64,000 nucleotides of DNA from G965230065 sp965230065 (GCA_965230065.1 OZ245942.1:1922001-1986000); one strand, 5' to 3'. Shown: positions 43,757-53,132, counted from the stretch's first letter. Numbers and translations: made by a program. Notes: generated by a model not told the origin, from the sequence alone.

Positions 43757-46420
43757 TTAAAACTCAATCCGGTAATTGAGGACGGGAATCAGTCCGAGTT
43801 GGTAGGTTTTCTCTATTTTTCCTGTGCTTCGGTCATAATATTGACTGAAAATGTTCTGATGATTGGTTGTATTTTGAATATCCAGTGAAATGATGCTGGA
43901 GTATTTGGGTTTGTTGATTCGGTAACTGATACGAATATCGGTGCGGAAGTAGCTGCCCAGTCGTTCGCTATACCGATTGTCCCATTCATATACAACCCGG
44001 CCTTCTTCATTTGAGCTTTCCAGATCAATCGGCGTGGTTCGGTTTCCACCAGAAAGTAAAAGACGGGCGTTGATGCCCAATACGTTGGTTTTCCGCTTTC
44101 CTACCAGAAATTCTTTTCCTGCCAGTAAATTCACAATATAATTACCATTAAAGCGGGTATTGTATTCTTTCCCATCCAACGGTGTATACTTTGACTCAAA
44201 CAGGGAGGTAGTGAGCATAAAGTAATAGTTGTTGGTAAAGAACTTTTCCAGCGTAAGTTCCAGACCGTAATTCCTACCCGTTCCATTGTTCACTAAAGGC
44301 ACATCTACTATGCCATTTTCATAATTTAGCATGGAATAGGTGGCATACCAGGGGTCTTCTATACCTGCCTGCAAACCAATGGGCACATCGTACAAATCCT
44401 GATAGTAAGCCTCTACTTTCATGTGTAAATCTTCCCGCAGCATGTGGTCGTACCCAATTACGTAATGGCGGGCTTTGCTCAGTTCCAGGTTTTTATTGGG
44501 CTGAATATACTCATCTATGCCCGTCTGGTATTGGGCAAAATAATTGGCAATAGGGTCTATACGGCTATGAATACCAAAGCCAAAACTCAAAGATTGGCGG
44601 GGCGTAAATGCCCATTGCAGGCCAAGGCGAGGCTCAAAAGAATCGCTGTTATTCAGGGCGAAATACAAATAGTGAAAGCCAGTGTTAAGCGTGAGCTGCT
44701 CACTGATGCGATATTTCCATTGGGCATGTCCTTGCAAAAGCTGGGTAGTGCCGTCGCTATCAACTTCTGTATAAGATGTGTCTCTTAAATTGGTCTCATC
44801 CAAAGCATCAAAACCCAAATGGCTGGCAATAAACCCACTCCTGAGCGTGTGCCTGGCATTAAATTTATGATTGAGCAGAAAAGAACCGCGTACCGCAGTA
44901 TTCTCAAAATTGTCTTCAAAGAAATAAGCATTTTCCGGCTCATCGTCAGTAAATTTATTAAGGCTTTTAGAAAAGGTAAGGTTAGATTCAAGATAAGTTT
45001 TATTACCGAAAAAATACACATGCGACAAACCGCCCACGCCCATATTATAGCGAAAAGATTCTTCTTCACCTTCTTCTTTCAAATCCTGACGGCTCAGCCC
45101 ACCCAGGCCCCAAACCGAAAATACGCCAGCCTTTTTGGTAGGTACATTTACTTTAAATGAAAGGTCCTGAAAATTAGGAATGGCGTCGTCTTGTGGTATC
45201 AGACCCAAACCTTCCAGAATGCCCAGGGTAGAGTAACGATAATTAACCAGATACGAAGCATTGGAGTTTTTGCTGAAAGGGCCTTCGGCGGCAAAGTCAA
45301 TCCCCAGGAAGCCCGCCTGAAAAGCGTATTCACGCTGCTGGTTATTGCCATTGCGAAGTTTAATATCAAAAACCCCGGAAGCAGCATTGCCATATTCTGC
45401 CGGGAATGCTCCTGTGAAGAAATCGGAATTGTCCAGCATATTTACCGAAAGCATGCTGATGCCCCCGCCGGAAGAACCTTCTTCCCCAAAATGGTTGGGG
45501 TTGGGCACTTCTACGCCTTCTATCCGCCAGAGCAAGCCCTTTGGTGAATTTCCACGAATCACGATGATATTAGACTCATCATCACCCGTGGCTACTCCGG
45601 CAAATGAAAGTGCCATGCGGCCGGGGTCGTTTACGGCGGCGGCATATCGTTTGGTTTCTTCTACGGTAAATGAGCGGGCGCTTACTGTAGCCAGATCATT
45701 GTTGGGCCTGCCTTTTTCCTGGTTAGCGGTAATTACCAGTTCATCCATTTTCACCAGCGATTCGGTAAGTCGAAGGGTAAGCACCAGTTCTTTGCCCGAG
45801 CCTACCACCAACTCCGGAATTATAGCTTCTTCGTACCCGATGCTGCTGGTTTGTAAGGTATGCCTTCCCACAGGCACATTTTGTATTTTAAATTCCCCGT
45901 TAACATCGGTACTGGCCCCCAAAACAGGGTCAGTTCCTAAAATCACGATGTTGGCACCAATTACCGGGGTTAATGATTCCTGGTCAATCACTTTACCGCG
46001 GATGGTTTGGGTGAGTTGTCGGGCAACGTTTTGCCGGACATCTCCATGCTGGGCATTTCCATACCGGGCAAAGCCTGTACACATGATGCAGCAGAGCCAG
46101 AAAATGATTACGATTCGTTTTTTATAAGTTTTTTTCCCTGGTCTGTGTCTGGCGCTGTGCGTAAATAAACAATATCGTCCATCGGTCAGACCGCTTTTGT
46201 GCTTCTGAAAGTAGCGGTCAGACCGATTCCGTATAGATATTTTATGCACGGCATTACCCACAGACCTGTCGGCACTCGTTCCGTTCTGTGTGCCACTGAC
46301 CGGGGTGAGGTATTTTTTGTTGGATTGTATTTTTTCAAAGTTTTTGAGGGATAATTCCCAGCCCTTGTGGTAGCTTTTTATGGTATGTAATTCATTGTTA
46401 TTATCAATGAGTGTCTTCAT
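43757..46420 (-). CDS. TonB-dependent receptor with carboxypeptidase-regulatory-like domain; uncertain start
   Basis: The open frame codes 887 residues. The hydrophobic signal (KKRIVIIFWLCCIMCTGFA) begins only at about residue 101, so the first 100 residues do not look like a normal export signal; part of them (about 61-85) is translated palindromic repeat. After the signal comes a CarboxypepD-regulatory-like domain (about 140-225, GKVIDQESLTPVIGANIVIL), a TonB plug (IIVIRGNSPKGLLWRIEGVE, then SGVFDIKLRNGN) and a barrel ending KTYQLGLIPVLNYRIEF. There is no STN domain. Upstream on the same strand are the STN-repeat protein, FecR and sigma factor, so it is probably the receptor of a cell-surface-signalling system. 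Ligand is unknown. Confidence 0.85.
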   Translation of the reverse strand: MKTLIDNNNELHTIKSYHKGWELSLKNFEKIQSNKKYLTPVSGTQNGTSADRSVGNAVHKISIRNRSDRYFQKHKSGLTDGRYCLFTHSARHRPGKKTYKKRIVIIFWLCCIMCTGFARYGNAQHGDVRQNVARQLTQTIRGKVIDQESLTPVIGANIVILGTDPVLGASTDVNGEFKIQNVPVGRHTLQTSSIGYEEAIIPELVVGSGKELVLTLRLTESLVKMDELVITANQEKGRPNNDLATVSARSFTVEETKRYAAAVNDPGRMALSFAGVATGDDESNIIVIRGNSPKGLLWRIEGVEVPNPNHFGEEGSSGGGISMLSVNMLDNSDFFTGAFPAEYGNAASGVFDIKLRNGNNQQREYAFQAGFLGIDFAAEGPFSKNSNASYLVNYRYSTLGILEGLGLIPQDDAIPNFQDLSFKVNVPTKKAGVFSVWGLGGLSRQDLKEEGEEESFRYNMGVGGLSHVYFFGNKTYLESNLTFSKSLNKFTDDEPENAYFFEDNFENTAVRGSFLLNHKFNARHTLRSGFIASHLGFDALDETNLRDTSYTEVDSDGTTQLLQGHAQWKYRISEQLTLNTGFHYLYFALNNSDSFEPRLGLQWAFTPRQSLSFGFGIHSRIDPIANYFAQYQTGIDEYIQPNKNLELSKARHYVIGYDHMLREDLHMKVEAYYQDLYDVPIGLQAGIEDPWYATYSMLNYENGIVDVPLVNNGTGRNYGLELTLEKFFTNNYYFMLTTSLFESKYTPLDGKEYNTRFNGNYIVNLLAGKEFLVGKRKTNVLGINARLLLSGGNRTTPIDLESSNEEGRVVYEWDNRYSERLGSYFRTDIRISYRINKPKYSSIISLDIQNTTNHQNIFSQYYDRSTGKIEKTYQLGLIPVLNYRIEF
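46181..46227. repeat. 47-base palindromic repeat, copy 1, inside the receptor reading frame
   Basis: ATCGGTCAGACCGCT and AGCGGTCAGACCGAT form the arms, with a different 17-base centre from copy 2 but identical arm layout. On the minus strand it encodes NRSDRYFQKHKSGLTDG. Its presence inside the predicted N-terminus suggests the real start is downstream or the gene's 5' end was altered by repeat insertion. The gap 46421-46706 upstream holds only AT-rich CCTAAATCC-like repeats. Confidence 0.85.
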
Positions 46421-46706
46421 GATTTTGAAAGGTTGTGATAAAATAATAAATCTGTGCTAAATGAGCATAATTATCCCATTTACAGCAAACTGTATTTTTG
46501 ATTTTGTGAATTATTAAAATTAAATTCCTAAGCACTAATCCCTAAATCCTAAACAATATCAAAACTTAAATGACTGAATGATCAAAAGGTTTTAGAATTA
46601 GTAATTGAGAATTTGAATTTGTTTGGGGTTTGGGATTTAGAAATTAGAGTTTAATAAAAGTAGTGGCTATCCGGACAAAGTGCCCAAATAACAATATTTT
46701 GTAAAC

Positions 46707-48611
46707 TTAAAACCGAAGCCCTGCATTAAAGCCCGGCCACATTTTTACGTTGGTGCGGTTGTCAAAAGTTTTGTCATAGAAAGTCCAGGAAGGGGGCAGG
46801 TTGCTGCCAATTTCCCCGGTTTCAGTATTCACAACTTCAGAAACCATGACATTGAACGTAGGGGCTACGAAAATTCCCAGGTGATTGGCCAGTTGAAAGT
46901 TAAAGCCCAGTTTTAAAGCACTCAAAATGTTCAGGTCACTATGGTAAACCTTTGTTGTTCCATTATTCTGAACAGTGTTTTCAGTACTGAAATTATCACC
47001 CTCTTCCCAAACATGATGTGCTAATAAATCCACATTCATGCTGAAGGTTTTTCCGGAATATAAGTGCGTACCAATGCCATAACCTGCCGCCCACCGAAAT
47101 TCATCACCCTGAAACTGGGTGCCAAAGGCAAAAATATTGTAAAACTCTTTTACTCCCGTTTTGAAGGCAATGTTGGCTTGCAGGCTTTCACTGCCCCAAA
47201 CTTCCAACCTGCGGTAGCCATTTTTGCGGACAATGCTCAGAAAACCAATGGGCACACCATCAATGCTGTCGGCCAGGTTCAGAAAGGCCAGTTGCACGCC
47301 TTTTACATTTCTGGCTACGTTGAGAAAGGCACTTCCCTGAAAGCCGTTTACATCGCCTATGGCTACGTTGGCAAACCCGGCCATTTGCGCACCTTTCACG
47401 CCGTGGGCGTAGTTGATAAAACCCGCGAATTGCCCGGCATTAACGGGGTTGGTGGTAACATTCATAAACCCGGCAAACTGCGCCCCGGTCATTCTTCCTG
47501 TATTTACATTAGCGAAGCCGGCAAACTGCCCACCCTCAGCAGAATCGGCCACTACATTGGTGAATCCGGCAAACTGTGCCCCTTTGGTATAGCCTCCGTT
47601 CAGGTTGGCAAACCCGGCAAACTGCGCACCTTCCACATCTTTTTTCACAATATTGAAGAAACCAGCCAGCTGCGCGCCATGGACAAAATCACTTTCTACG
47701 TTGCCAAGGCCAGAAACTTCAAAACCATCCAGTCCGGCGGCATAGCCACCAATCAGGTGGATGGATATTTCATTCACATATTTCCCTGCATCGGTGCCAT
47801 TGGTGCTGAGTGGATAAATGATACCCACATGAAATGGTTTTCTTTCGTATGCATCGTTTTCTTCAGGAAGGTTATCGAAAATTCCCTTTTGTAATCCCCG
47901 GCTTACGCCTAATCCCAGCCGCTCAAAAAATGGTTTTCTGCCCGGTTTTGTCTTCTTTTGCTCTTTTTGAACACTGGCTTCTCCGGTGGGCTTGGTATTT
48001 ACCGGGGCAACTACTTTATCCGTCTCTATAATTACCGGGCTTTCATCTTCCACAGGCTTAGCGTCTATCGGCTGTGCCGGGGCAGGTTTTTGGTTTATTG
48101 ATTTGCTCTCCACCAGTACAGGTTCTGTGATTTCGTCAGATGCTGTGTTTTCCGGTTGGGGCTTTTCAATGGTAGCAACGGCATTTTGATCAACCGCCTT
48201 TTTGCTACCAGATGTTTGCTTTGTGGATGCAGGAGTTTCCTGCCCGGCTTTTGCCGGAATATTGGCTGGTTTGTCTGTTTTTTCAGAAACCTTCTTTTCA
48301 GGCACTTTTTTCAGGATTACCTGTCCGCTTACTACCTGGTAGCCAATGGGCGTATCGTTGAAAATCTTATCCAACGCTTTGTACAGAGGTTCATCTGTAA
48401 CGGTAAGGTTGATTTTTTTCTCTGCCGGAATTTCGTTGTTCAGGTACGAAAATTTCACCCCATATTCCTGCTGTATTTCGTATAAAACTTCACGAATGCT
48501 CAGGTTGGAGTATTGCAGAGTAACATTTTTATTCAGTATATCAGATTGTGCCCAAAGCGAGAGGTGAAGCCACACTCCGCCCATGATGAGCACTGTTATA
48601 AATCGCCTCAT
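46707..48611 (-). CDS. STN-domain protein with 16-residue GAQFAGF repeats
   Basis: A 634-residue exported protein (signal MRRFITVLIMGGVWLHLSLW, then AQ). Residues about 28-100 are a secretin/TonB short N-terminal domain (LSIREVLYEIQQEYGVKFSY, INLTVTDEPLYKALDKIF). A Lys/Pro/Glu-rich linker spans about 103-227. Residues 311-460 are roughly nine 15-17-residue repeats with consensus GAQFAGFxNV plus six variable residues. The C-terminal 170 residues look like outer-membrane strands and end PGFNAGLRF. STN domains normally sit on the receptor and touch FecR; here it is on a separate protein lying between fecR and the receptor, which lacks one. The repeats recall LA_2272-type surface repeats. Function unknown; a sensor or assembly role for the receptor is a reasonable guess. 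Confidence 0.75.
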   Translation of the reverse strand: MRRFITVLIMGGVWLHLSLWAQSDILNKNVTLQYSNLSIREVLYEIQQEYGVKFSYLNNEIPAEKKINLTVTDEPLYKALDKIFNDTPIGYQVVSGQVILKKVPEKKVSEKTDKPANIPAKAGQETPASTKQTSGSKKAVDQNAVATIEKPQPENTASDEITEPVLVESKSINQKPAPAQPIDAKPVEDESPVIIETDKVVAPVNTKPTGEASVQKEQKKTKPGRKPFFERLGLGVSRGLQKGIFDNLPEENDAYERKPFHVGIIYPLSTNGTDAGKYVNEISIHLIGGYAAGLDGFEVSGLGNVESDFVHGAQLAGFFNIVKKDVEGAQFAGFANLNGGYTKGAQFAGFTNVVADSAEGGQFAGFANVNTGRMTGAQFAGFMNVTTNPVNAGQFAGFINYAHGVKGAQMAGFANVAIGDVNGFQGSAFLNVARNVKGVQLAFLNLADSIDGVPIGFLSIVRKNGYRRLEVWGSESLQANIAFKTGVKEFYNIFAFGTQFQGDEFRWAAGYGIGTHLYSGKTFSMNVDLLAHHVWEEGDNFSTENTVQNNGTTKVYHSDLNILSALKLGFNFQLANHLGIFVAPTFNVMVSEVVNTETGEIGSNLPPSWTFYDKTFDNRTNVKMWPGFNAGLRF

Positions 48612-48643
48612 GATTTTGTTATTTTAAGTCTTTTGTATCTTTT

Positions 48644-49675
48644 TTACTGGCAACCATCCCCGTTCAGGGTGATTCGGTTGCCTTGTTGGTTGTAAGTTAA
48701 GTTTCCAGTAATGGATAGTACTTTTAAAATTTCGGTAATGTCGGGTTGATCAAATGTGGCCGTAAAACGGCAATTGTTCAGGTTTGGGTTATCAATTTCA
48801 ATTTGCACATTAAAGTATACTTCCAGTGTTTGCGCCAGTTGTTGCAGGGAAGTATTGCTGAAAACCAGTTCTTCGTTTTGCCAGGCCCGGAAGTTTGGGT
48901 CTTCAATCTCACTTTTTTCCGGCGTGCTGCTTTTTTCCAATACGCCTTCCATCCCTGGTTCCAGAAAAATGGAATTGTCCTCATTCCTGGGCGAAAAAGC
49001 TACTTTTCCAGTTGCCACTTGCACACGCACGGGCTGGCCGGGGTAATCACTCACATTAAAGGAAGTACCAATTACTTCTGTTTTGGCCTCATCGGTGAGT
49101 ACGGTAAACCGCTTACCTTCTGCTTTTTTTACGTCAAAGAAAGCTTCCCCCCTAAGTTGCACCATGCGATGATCTGCATTAAAATCGGCAGCATAGCTGA
49201 GCTGGCTGTTTTCATTGAGCCATACCTGGCTGCTATCGGGCAATGTATGGGAAACCTTTTCCCCGGCAGCAGTGGTAAGCACAATCATATTTTCTTCAAA
49301 GAACGTTGTATGGACGAAATATCCCATACCGAGAAACACAGCCAAAACAGCAGCAACACGCAAAAACTGAGGCCAAAGCCTTTTTTCTTTCCCTTTTTCC
49401 GGGCTTTCCTGCTCAGCCCTATGTGGCTCAGCTTCATATTCTTTTTCACTATCGATCCTGAATTTGAAACGTTGCCATGCCCGGTCCGTGTCCGGCTCAA
49501 AATCCTCAGTCGGGTCGCTGCTACTTTCCCAAATCTTTTTTGTTTGTTCAAAGATGGCCTGGTTTTCCGGATCGCTATTTACCCATTGGAACAGGATGCG
49601 CTCGTCCTGTTCCGATAGCTCACCATTCAGGTACCCGGCTATCTTATCCCAATATTCAGTATTATTGTTTCCCAT
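48644..49675 (-). CDS. FecR-family anti-sigma/transmembrane sensor (DUF4974 type)
   Basis: A 343-residue inner-membrane protein. The start at 49675 (MGNNNTEYWDKIAGYLNGEL) is preferred over one five codons upstream. Cytosolic sigma-binding part about 1-95, one membrane helix (FLRVAAVLAVFLGMGYFVHT), the periplasmic FecR domain (VLTTAAGEKVSHTLPDSSQV, EAFFDVKKAEGKRFTVLT), and a C-terminal DUF4974 domain (SLQQLAQTLEVYFNVQIEID). The pattern is that of Bacteroidetes FecR that holds its sigma factor inactive until a surface receptor signals. It lies 138 bases or more downstream of the sigma gene, with a hairpin between. Confidence 0.9.
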   Translation of the reverse strand: MGNNNTEYWDKIAGYLNGELSEQDERILFQWVNSDPENQAIFEQTKKIWESSSDPTEDFEPDTDRAWQRFKFRIDSEKEYEAEPHRAEQESPEKGKEKRLWPQFLRVAAVLAVFLGMGYFVHTTFFEENMIVLTTAAGEKVSHTLPDSSQVWLNENSQLSYAADFNADHRMVQLRGEAFFDVKKAEGKRFTVLTDEAKTEVIGTSFNVSDYPGQPVRVQVATGKVAFSPRNEDNSIFLEPGMEGVLEKSSTPEKSEIEDPNFRAWQNEELVFSNTSLQQLAQTLEVYFNVQIEIDNPNLNNCRFTATFDQPDITEILKVLSITGNLTYNQQGNRITLNGDGCQ

Positions 49676-49779
49676 TACTGATCTGACCAACTATTTATAA
49701 TACAGGCAGGCAGGGATGTACCCTACCTTTAGGTTGAAATTTTTTTTCTGGACTGCGGACTAGGCGTCCCCGACTTCCT

Positions 49780-49809
49780 AGCCCGCAAGCACATTTATTT
49801 ACGCGGGCT
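49780..49809 (-). repeat. Hairpin between sigma factor and fecR
   Basis: AGCCCGC at 49780-49786 is complementary to GCGGGCT at 49803-49809 with a 16-base AT-rich loop, flanked by further GGGCTT/AAGCCCGGGC words. It may limit transcription from the sigma gene into fecR. Confidence 0.55.
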
Positions 49810-49827
49810 GAGAAGCCCGGGCTCCGG

Positions 49828-50415
49828 TTAAAACAACCACAAAAACATCACAATGATGTAATTCACATACATTTTCAGGGCTTCCCTGAGTATTTTTAAG
49901 GCTTTGCTCATTTGTTTTTCCACGGCTTTTACAGATACATTGAGCGTATCGGCAATTTCCTGATAACTCTTCTCTTCAAACCGGCTCATGGTGAACACGG
50001 CTTTGCAGCGGGGTGGCAGCCCCTCTATCACATAATTGATTTTTTGTTGCAATTCAGTACCATCTAACAAATCTTCTGTGGCATTGGCCGCCAGTCCGCT
50101 TTTAGCTACTTCATTTTCTTCAAGCTCAATGGTGCGTTTATTTTTTTCCAGGTAATTCAGGGCGGTATTGGTGGCCGAGCGGTACAAATATGATTTCACA
50201 GATTTGGAAAGGTCGAGAGCCTCCCGGTTTCTCCATACTTTATAAAAGACTTCCTGCACAATATCCTCAGCAGCGTCGGTATCCCGCACGAATTTATAAA
50301 CAGATTTGCAAAGGGGGGCATAGAAGGATTTGAACAAAAACTCAATGAATTTTTCTTCGTCCTCATTTTTGAGTTTTGCTAAATGCTCAGTATTTACATC
50401 CGCCCAGGAAGCCAT
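49828..50415 (-). CDS. ECF sigma factor, Bacteroidetes sigma-70 family 1
   Basis: A 195-residue sigma factor from the Met at 50415 (MASWADVNTEHLAKL); an ATG four codons earlier would lie inside a promoter box. Region 2 is at about 15-85 (DAAEDIVQEVFYKVWRNREA), region 4 at about 125-180 (GLPPRCKAVFTMSRFEEKSY, then IADTLNVSVKAVEKQMSKAL). This is the FecI-like class that pairs with the FecR protein downstream to control TonB receptors. It has an unusual hydrophobic C-terminal tail (YVNYIIVMFLWLF) that could contact the membrane. Confidence 0.9.
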   Translation of the reverse strand: MASWADVNTEHLAKLKNEDEEKFIEFLFKSFYAPLCKSVYKFVRDTDAAEDIVQEVFYKVWRNREALDLSKSVKSYLYRSATNTALNYLEKNKRTIELEENEVAKSGLAANATEDLLDGTELQQKINYVIEGLPPRCKAVFTMSRFEEKSYQEIADTLNVSVKAVEKQMSKALKILREALKMYVNYIIVMFLWLF

Positions 50416-50424
50416 AGTTGGCAA

Positions 50425-50432
50425 CAAAGGTA
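50425..50432 (-). promoter_or_regulatory. Bacteroidetes-type -7 box for the ECF sigma gene
   Basis: The minus strand reads TACCTTTG, an exact TAnnTTTG match, nine bases upstream of the chosen start codon, so the transcript would have a very short leader or translation begins a little later. Confidence 0.4.
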
Positions 50433-50716
50433 CTTTTTTTGGAGAAAGTTATCTATGCTGCTGCCTGATTATTAAATTAAGCTATTATGAGAAACCTAAA
50501 CAGAGGTTTATTCCCTTTTGAAAATAGGGATTGTCTAAACTGAATGCTTCATTCTTTTCAATTACACAGTTTGTGGAAATATTTACCAATTTTCGGGCAT
50601 AATTTATCAGAAACTTACCTCTATTGGTTGTTTTGCCCGTTAGGTAACATTTTTGCTACTTACTAGTTAAGTATTTAAAGTTTAACATAAAACGCATAGT
50701 AAGTCTATAATTTAAC

Positions 50717-50974
50717 ATGAAAGCTGGTCCCGTTTACCAAATTGAAATATTTGGATTGGATTCAAAAGAGAAATTGCACGAATACAAATCGTACGACATA
50801 CCGTTAGAAAATTTACCTCTCACCTTTATCCGGCAAAACGGAAGTGTTGAGAAAGTAACCGGAAATATCAAGAAGGTAAAAATCGCCGAACAATTAAAAT
50901 CTAACGACAACCCAGTGCCTGTAGATGTCTTTATCGAGATTGTGAATAAATCTTCCGCCGCTAAGAGCGAATAG
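50717..50974 (+). CDS. Small protein of unknown function
   Basis: An 85-residue charged protein starting MKAGPVYQIEIFGLDSKEKL. No signal peptide, membrane helix or known motif is seen. It is the only plus-strand gene in this stretch and ends three bases before the convergent gene's stop codon. The 289-base gap upstream (50428-50716) shows no further gene. Confidence 0.55.
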   Translation: MKAGPVYQIEIFGLDSKEKLHEYKSYDIPLENLPLTFIRQNGSVEKVTGNIKKVKIAEQLKSNDNPVPVDVFIEIVNKSSAAKSE

Positions 50975-50977
50975 TAA

Positions 50978-51568
50978 TCAAGATTGCAGTTCTTTCAATG
51001 TGGTTTCTATCTGCTCAATCAGAGGGTTCACATCCCGCGTGACCGCACGTTTGTTCACAAACCATATAAAACAAGAGAGAAGTAGGGCAAAAGTTATTAA
51101 CCCAAATAATTTCCATGGGTTCATGGGCATGCCTGCCCAAAAGAGAATACACCCGACAAAAGGGGGCAGAATGTACCAGTATAATACTGTATTGAGCAGC
51201 TTTTTCTCGTGCTCAATGTAAGTTTTTGTAGCTATTAATTGTTGCTTCAGCGAATTGGTATAATCTATGTTTTTCTTTTTCTTCCTGGTATGCAAAAGCT
51301 TAAAAATCACAAAAATGCCAAAGCAAACAACCAAAATCGCCCCTGCCTTTGAAACGGGATAATGGGTATGAAAAGCGATAGCTGTAAAAACAGGAATCAG
51401 CAATATTGTTCCGATGATCTCAAGGTTATTCCTACGCTTTATTTTTTCGTCAAAACGTTGAATTTTCTGTTCCATTTCTATCAATAGTTTAGATTTATTA
51501 AATTGAATTTGGGCTTCATCTGAAGCTCCCTGCCAGATTTTTTTCAGTTCTTCATCTATCATAGCCAT
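50978..51568 (-). CDS. Membrane protein, likely partner of the adjacent ECF sigma factor
   Basis: A 196-residue protein: a cytosolic N-terminus (IDEELKKIWQGASDEAQIQF) and a coiled helix, then two hydrophobic pairs (IIGTILLIPVFTAIAF and AGAILVVCFGIFVIF; WYILPPFVGCILFWAGM and LFGLITFALLLSCFIWF) giving four membrane helices, and a basic C-terminus. It overlaps the upstream sigma gene by 17 bases, which suggests translational coupling and an anti-sigma-like role, though it has no recognised anti-sigma domain. A second Met two codons in could be the start. Confidence 0.7.
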   Translation of the reverse strand: MAMIDEELKKIWQGASDEAQIQFNKSKLLIEMEQKIQRFDEKIKRRNNLEIIGTILLIPVFTAIAFHTHYPVSKAGAILVVCFGIFVIFKLLHTRKKKKNIDYTNSLKQQLIATKTYIEHEKKLLNTVLYWYILPPFVGCILFWAGMPMNPWKLFGLITFALLLSCFIWFVNKRAVTRDVNPLIEQIETTLKELQS

Positions 51569-52067
51569 GTTTTTTCATACAGTCCGACAATTTTTCTCTG
51601 ATGCGTTTTAGCTTCACAGCCACGTGGTTTTCAGAAATACCGGCGATTTCGGCAATTTCTTTATAAGGCATATCTTCCAGGTAAAGAATGATAATAGCTT
51701 TATCAGCTTCTTTCAACGAATTGATACATTGGTACAAAAGGGTACGTGTTTCTCTTTCTTCCAGCTGATCTTTTTGATCAGAGGCATATTGAAAGCTAAT
51801 ACTCTCCAGCGGTTGCTGCCTGCTTTGTTTTTTCTGTATTTGCAATTTAGACCGCATGCATACATTCAGTGCCACCCGGTACACCCAGGTATTGATGTTG
51901 GCCTCGCCCCTGAATTTTTCCAGAGATTGCCAGAGATTTATCAGTACTTCCTGGAACAAGTCTTTTTCCTCTGCTTCACCCTTCGCATACGCCCGGCATA
52001 TCCGGAATATTTTGGATTTGTTGGCTTCCAGCAATGCTATAAATAAGGTGTCTTTATCTTGTTCCAA
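51552..52067 (-). CDS. ECF RNA polymerase sigma factor
   Basis: A 171-residue sigma-70 family protein. Region 2 shows YAKGEAEEKDLFQEVLINLW and NINTWVYRVALNVCM; region 4 shows IILYLEDMPYKEIAEIAGIS followed by VAVKLKRIREKL. It differs from the FecI-like factor at 49828 and is paired with a four-helix membrane protein rather than FecR, so it likely controls a different regulon. Confidence 0.9.
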   Translation of the reverse strand: MEQDKDTLFIALLEANKSKIFRICRAYAKGEAEEKDLFQEVLINLWQSLEKFRGEANINTWVYRVALNVCMRSKLQIQKKQSRQQPLESISFQYASDQKDQLEERETRTLLYQCINSLKEADKAIIILYLEDMPYKEIAEIAGISENHVAVKLKRIREKLSDCMKKHGYDR

Positions 52068-52268
52068 TGAATCTGTTTTTCTTCTTTAATCATATTGGTT
52101 ACAATACTTGGGAAAATATGACAGTTTTGGTTGATATTTTTTTAGAAAAAAGATTGGACAAACTTTTTAAGGTTGGCCAACGTCTATTTGGGCATGGAGC
52201 AAAGATTTTTCTCTATGTCCCATGCCCTTTGCACTTCGCCAGAGTTCTCTGAAAAAAACACTATTCCA

Positions 52269-53132
52269 ATGACAACAAGAACCATAAAGTCTATAGAAGA
52301 GGCACTCCCTCACAACATGGGAGGTATGATTGTATACCAGCCCTTGCCCTCACAAGCCCTTGCGCAGGTCGATCCTGTTTTGCTCATTCACCATGCCCGG
52401 GTAAAGTTTGCAGGAAACAAAGACCCTTTGCAGGCGGGCGTCGGGCCACATCCGCACCGAGGTTTTGCGCCCGTAACTTTTATTTTTAAGGGAGGCGTAC
52501 ATCACCGCGATTCATTGGGCAACAGCAGTATTATTTATGAGGGAGGTACGCAATGGATACATTCAGGGCATGGTATTATCCATAGCGAACGACCGCCCAA
52601 AGAAATAGCCGAAGAAGGTGGTGTGCAGGAAATCATGCAAATATGGATAAATGTACCTGCCAAAAACAAAATGGACGCGCCTTCTTACCAACCACTTACT
52701 TTGGAAGAAACGCCGATGATTGCTACAAACGATGAAAAAGTGGAAATCAGGTTAGTGGCCGGTAATTATGAAAATACAGAAGGCCCGATACAAACCCTTT
52801 CGCCCATGCTGGTGATGCGCATGCACTTTAAGAAAGGAGGGAAATATTCATTTAACATACCCCAATCTTTCAATGCCCTGGTTTATTTGGTGGAAGGGAA
52901 ATTAAGCTTTGGAGAAGAAAAAATTACCACCAAGCACATGGCTGTATTTAACAAAGATGGGCAAAATATTCATATTGAAGCTGAGGAAGAGAGCACCTTT
53001 GTATTGCTATCTGGCGAACCCATCAACGAGCCTGTAGCAGCCCGTGGGCCTTTTGTGATGAATACACAAGCTGAAATTTCTGCGGCTATTCGTGATTATC
53101 AGGCAGGTAAATTTGGAGAACTGGTAGAATAA
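52269..53132 (+). CDS. Pirin-family bicupin protein
   Basis: A 287-residue pirin from the Met at 52269 (MTTRTIKSIEEALPHNMGGM); an upstream in-frame ATG at 52173 would lie in a palindromic repeat. The metal-binding N-terminal cupin is seen in GVGPHPHRGFAPVTFIFKGG with two His, a third in VHHRDSLGN, and the Glu/His region WIHSGHGIIHSERP. Pirins include quercetin dioxygenases and redox-linked regulators; which applies here is unknown. The upstream gap 52068-52268 contains a GGGCATGG/CCATGCCC hairpin. Confidence 0.9.
   Translation: MTTRTIKSIEEALPHNMGGMIVYQPLPSQALAQVDPVLLIHHARVKFAGNKDPLQAGVGPHPHRGFAPVTFIFKGGVHHRDSLGNSSIIYEGGTQWIHSGHGIIHSERPPKEIAEEGGVQEIMQIWINVPAKNKMDAPSYQPLTLEETPMIATNDEKVEIRLVAGNYENTEGPIQTLSPMLVMRMHFKKGGKYSFNIPQSFNALVYLVEGKLSFGEEKITTKHMAVFNKDGQNIHIEAEEESTFVLLSGEPINEPVAARGPFVMNTQAEISAAIRDYQAGKFGELVE

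Noticed and set aside
47064..47894. A 276-codon plus-strand frame opposite the GAQFAGF repeat region, itself repetitive
   Set aside because: Its repeats are the mirror of the real gene's repeats; no start signal or domain supports it.
52173..52268. Upstream start for the pirin gene
   Set aside because: The extra 32 residues are encoded by a palindromic repeat and are absent from pirins generally; the Met at 52269 is the natural start.
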